A stretch of DNA of 7,978 bases from Deferribacteres bacterium JdFR-76 (GTDB lineage: Bacteria; Zhuqueibacterota; JdFR-76): positions 1 to 7,978 of the forward strand of contig MTOL01000372.1 in the NCBI GenBank assembly GCA_002011685.1, written 5' to 3'. The notes under the pieces were generated by a model, which saw only the letters and a list, made by a program, of their open reading frames with translations, made no database searches and had not been told where the DNA came from. This document shows positions 5,914 to 7,978 of the stretch, in pieces. The position numbers were made by a program, and so were the translations under genes. Within the stretch, counting starts at the first letter, position 1. Each line of letters starts with the position of its first letter.

Positions 5914-5943
5914 GGGGCATGGGTTCCTTTCCCCCTCTTTTTT
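5914..5943 (+). terminator. Weak terminator-like signals between convergent units
   Basis: The 220-nt gap 5817-6036 contains no gene. GGGG (5914-5917) or GGG (5921-5923) can pair with the C-run at 5931-5935, and a six-T tract follows at 5938-5943. A second weak candidate is ACCG/CGGT (5847-5850 and 5856-5859), followed by TTTTT at about 5866-5870. Neither stem is strong, so intrinsic termination is only a suggestion supported by position between facing genes. Confidence 0.28.
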
Positions 5944-6009
5944 ATTGGCAGTTCGAAATGAACAGGATTCCCGTTCCCCCTTTTGCAATGTTACGAATGT
6001 GAACAATCT

Positions 6010-6062
6010 GGTTAGCCATCTTCCACGGCAAGTTTCTTATTTGCTAACTTTTTCGGCTAACC
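6010..6062. repeat. Inverted repeat GGTTAGCC/GGCTAACC at the receiver gene 3' end
   Basis: Perfect 8-bp arms at 6010-6017 and 6055-6062, extendable to about 10 bp with one wobble, flank the stop codon of the receiver gene. GCTAAC at 6043-6048 could replace the right arm. The 37-nt loop and lack of a T-tract argue against a classical terminator. An mRNA-end stabilising structure or chance are both possible. Confidence 0.35.
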
Positions 6063-6444
6063 GGTTTACAATAGTTGCAATCCGATCGTACAATTCCTGA
6101 AAGTTTGTGGGTTTTACAATATATTCTTCGGCCCCAAGAGCGAGTGCTGTCTGCATATCTCTTTTTATGTCCGACGTGCTGATAGCGACCACCGGCAAAT
6201 CTGCCCATCTCGGTTCGCTTTTCAAGATTTTCAGAAGCTCGAATCCATCAATGCGTGGCAGTTTGAGGTCCAGGAGCATCATATCCGGGACCTTGCGGGC
6301 TTTAGAAAGGTACTGGAGGGCCTCCTGCCCGTCTCTGGCGAGCGTAACCTGGTGCACATTGGGAATCTGCAACAGGATTTCTCGGATCAAAATTGCGTGG
6401 TCGGGGTTGTCCTCCACGAGGAAAATATGGTAGTGTTTTTTCAT
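6037..6444 (-). CDS. Stand-alone response regulator receiver (Rcp1-like)
   Basis: This 135-residue cytosolic protein consists of one receiver domain and no output domain. The acidic pocket is E11-D12 (FLVEDNP), the phosphoacceptor is D59 in LLDLKLPRIDG, the switch hydroxyl is S89 or T90 in AISTSD, and the conserved lysine is K111 in VKP. The long insertion around YLSKARKVPD and the 'ISTSD' end of strand 4 are typical of the Rcp1 type that partners phytochrome- or GAF-containing kinases. It follows the kinase gene by 15 nt; AAAGGAG overlaps the kinase stop codon and lies 9 nt before the ATG. It probably passes phosphate onward or acts by protein-protein contact. Downstream targets are not in the window. 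Confidence 0.93.
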   Translation of the reverse strand: MKKHYHIFLVEDNPDHAILIREILLQIPNVHQVTLARDGQEALQYLSKARKVPDMMLLDLKLPRIDGFELLKILKSEPRWADLPVVAISTSDIKRDMQTALALGAEEYIVKPTNFQELYDRIATIVNRLAEKVSK

Positions 6445-6447
6445 CGC

Positions 6448-6462
6448 CTCTTTCTCCTTTCA
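6448..6462 (-). promoter_or_regulatory. Shine-Dalgarno site of the receiver gene
   Basis: On the minus strand TGAAAGGAG joins the kinase stop codon to a strong SD. GGAG lies 9 nt before the receiver ATG at 6444, consistent with translation of both genes from one mRNA. Confidence 0.65.
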
Positions 6463-7978
6463 TTTTGGAATGGTGAAATAGAATGTCGCTCCCTTCCCGG
6501 ATTCGGATTCTACCCATATTTTCCCCCCGTGGTGTTCGACGATCCGCTTGGCGATCGTCAGTCCGACCCCCGTACCAGGACAGTTTTGTCCCGTTATGCG
6601 GTAGAACAGCTGAAAAATCTTGCCATGATGTTGTTTTGGGATTCCGATCCCGTTGTCCCGGACCCCAAACTGATGAAAAGCCGGTCTGGATTCATAGAGG
6701 ATTTCGATTTTACCTTTTTGTTTGCTGGGTAGGGCTTTTACGGCGTTGTGAATCAGGTTCCGAAACACTTGAACAATCCTGCCGCGATCCCCACGGATTC
6801 GTGGCAGATTTCGGGGAACAAGAATCCTGGCCGGACGGACTTCTTCTTCAAGATAGAGGGAATCCACCGCTTCCTGAATGGCCTCTTCTGCAGGAAATTC
6901 TTCAATCTGGCCTATCACACGCCCGATGCGTGAAAGGTCCAGAAGATCGTCGATAAGGCGTTCCATCTGGCGGGCATTTTCGAGAATGCGCGTGAGGTAA
7001 AAACGCGGCTCTCCCTTGAACTTTTCACCGTGCATGTCCAGCAAAAGCTGGGCAAAACCATTCATGGATATGACTGGCGCTTTCAGGTCGTGGGACACCG
7101 TGTAAACGAAAGCTTCCAGTTCCCGGTTTTTATGCTGAATTTCTTTTGAGTGCTTCTTAACCTGATGGAACAGCTCAGATGTGTGGAGGCCTGTACCCAC
7201 GTGGGCCACAAAGGAATGAATCATAGATACCAGAGAAGGATTAAACCGCTCACCGTTCCGGTCCGCTACAAAGAGGAGAGCTTTGAGAGATCTGCCGGAT
7301 TTCACCGGGAATATCCTGCATTCCGCCCCTTTCTCGCCAAACAATTTTGGCAGAAATTGGCCCGCTTCTGCGCAACCAGCTGAACTGCCTGTATGAACCG
7401 CTTTTTTTAGCTCCTGCAACCGGTTATCTTTTTTGGCGAAGGCCGCTTGAATTTGTTTCCAGTGGGTGGCCTGAAGGCCATACTGGGCAATGGGCCGAAC
7501 CTTTTCCGATTTCCCATCCCACTGGACGACCCATGCTGCCTGAAATCCCAAAACTTCCACAATAGCTTGGGTTAGAAGGGAAAGAATGCGGCTCTGGCGT
7601 GCGGTGGCGTTAATCTGTTTGCTGAGTTCCTGGAGGCGGCTCAGTTTGTTAAAGTTCTCCCGAAGCTGACCGTAGAGCGAGGCATTTTCCAGAGCGGTAC
7701 GAAGCAGCTCCGCCACATAGCGCAGAGTTCGGATGTCGTCCTCATCGAACGGAATGCGGGACTTCCGCGTTACGCAAATAACACCTGCCGGGCGCTGTCT
7801 GCCCGGAAGAGGAACAAAAAACAGGCTGTTGATGCCTTCTTGTTCAAAAAATTTCCGGTATGATTCTACCGGATACTGGCTGGCATCCGGGAAAGTTTTT
7901 ACTTCATTATCGAACAGGCACTGAAGCGGCGGACATATGAATTCTGATGAAAGGGGGATGGAAAGGTGGATGATTTCT
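6460..7978 (-). CDS. GAF-GAF sensor histidine kinase (5' partial)
   Basis: The reading frame is open to the right edge of the window, so the N-terminus is missing. The GTG at 7716 is not the true start: codons upstream of it translate into the end of a GAF domain (SLFFVPLPG, then PAGVICVTRK, then PFDEDDIRTL). A second GAF-like domain spans about 7590-7160. A short coiled segment (KEIQHKNRELEAF) leads to HisKA with the phosphoacceptor histidine at 7090-7092 in VSHDLKAP. The HATPase_c domain follows, with the N-box asparagine in NLIHNAVKA (codon 6745-6747), G1 DNGIGIP (about 6639-6659) and G2 GTGVGLTIAK (about 6546-6578). No membrane segment is visible, so it is probably a cytosolic sensor whose ligand is unknown. 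It autophosphorylates and most likely phosphorylates the receiver encoded next. All catalytic boxes are intact. Confidence 0.93.
   Translation of the reverse strand, partial: EIIHLSIPLSSEFICPPLQCLFDNEVKTFPDASQYPVESYRKFFEQEGINSLFFVPLPGRQRPAGVICVTRKSRIPFDEDDIRTLRYVAELLRTALENASLYGQLRENFNKLSRLQELSKQINATARQSRILSLLTQAIVEVLGFQAAWVVQWDGKSEKVRPIAQYGLQATHWKQIQAAFAKKDNRLQELKKAVHTGSSAGCAEAGQFLPKLFGEKGAECRIFPVKSGRSLKALLFVADRNGERFNPSLVSMIHSFVAHVGTGLHTSELFHQVKKHSKEIQHKNRELEAFVYTVSHDLKAPVISMNGFAQLLLDMHGEKFKGEPRFYLTRILENARQMERLIDDLLDLSRIGRVIGQIEEFPAEEAIQEAVDSLYLEEEVRPARILVPRNLPRIRGDRGRIVQVFRNLIHNAVKALPSKQKGKIEILYESRPAFHQFGVRDNGIGIPKQHHGKIFQLFYRITGQNCPGTGVGLTIAKRIVEHHGGKIWVESESGKGATFYFTIPK

Noticed and set aside
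5960..5976. GAAC...GTTC imperfect hairpin resembling a LexA-type box or terminator
   Set aside because: Spacing between the GAAC and GTTC arms is 9 bp rather than the 4 bp of Gram-positive LexA boxes, there is a mismatch, and only four T follow; not enough to call.
6067..6120. Three TACAAT sequences (6067, 6089, 6115) resembling operator half-sites
   Set aside because: They lie inside the receiver coding sequence and none has an ATTGTA or ACTGTA arm at the 8-bp spacing.
7714..7716. GTG as start of the histidine kinase
   Set aside because: The frame continues upstream to the window edge and encodes a recognisable GAF domain end.

Overview
The window looks like a chromosomal stretch from a Gram-negative bacterium of moderate GC content. 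An exported S9 peptidase carries a type I signal peptide, most genes have purine-rich Shine-Dalgarno (SD) sites, and a cytosolic GAF kinase is paired with an Rcp1-like receiver. The mix would fit an FCB-group or related phylum (Calditrichota or Ignavibacteria type), but this is inference. No tRNA, rRNA, CRISPR array, insertion sequence or phage gene is visible.

Positions 1-4313 (+) form a tight four-gene run. It holds the 3' end of a KtrB-type potassium channel subunit, its cytosolic gating partner KtrA, a GT-B glycosyltransferase-like protein, and a secreted S9 (DPP5/acylaminoacyl-peptidase-like) serine peptidase with a seven-repeat PD40 beta-propeller. Gaps are 24 nt and 12 nt, followed by an overlap, so co-transcription is likely. 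KtrB and KtrA work together; the last two genes have no obvious mechanistic link to them.

Positions 4314-4696 are a GC-rich, hairpin-rich spacer with no credible gene. It leads into an AT-rich regulatory block (4686-4809) holding four copies of one palindrome, TACARTN8AYTGTA, with gaps of 9, 15 and 9 bp. The first copy covers the -10 element of a plausible sigma-70 promoter. The last ends on the base before the start codon of a SatD-family gene (4810-5466). That gene has a cyclase-like N-terminal region and a C-terminal helix-turn-helix, and overlaps by GTGA a small membrane protein (5463-5816) resembling the C-terminal part of DUF3307-type SatD partners. This strongly controlled, probably autoregulated two-gene unit is the most interesting part of the window.

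Positions 5817-6036 lie between convergent units, with weak terminator-like signals only. On the minus strand, a GAF-GAF histidine kinase (6460 to beyond the window end) is followed after 15 nt by a stand-alone receiver (6037-6444). Together they form a two-component pair without a DNA-binding output domain.
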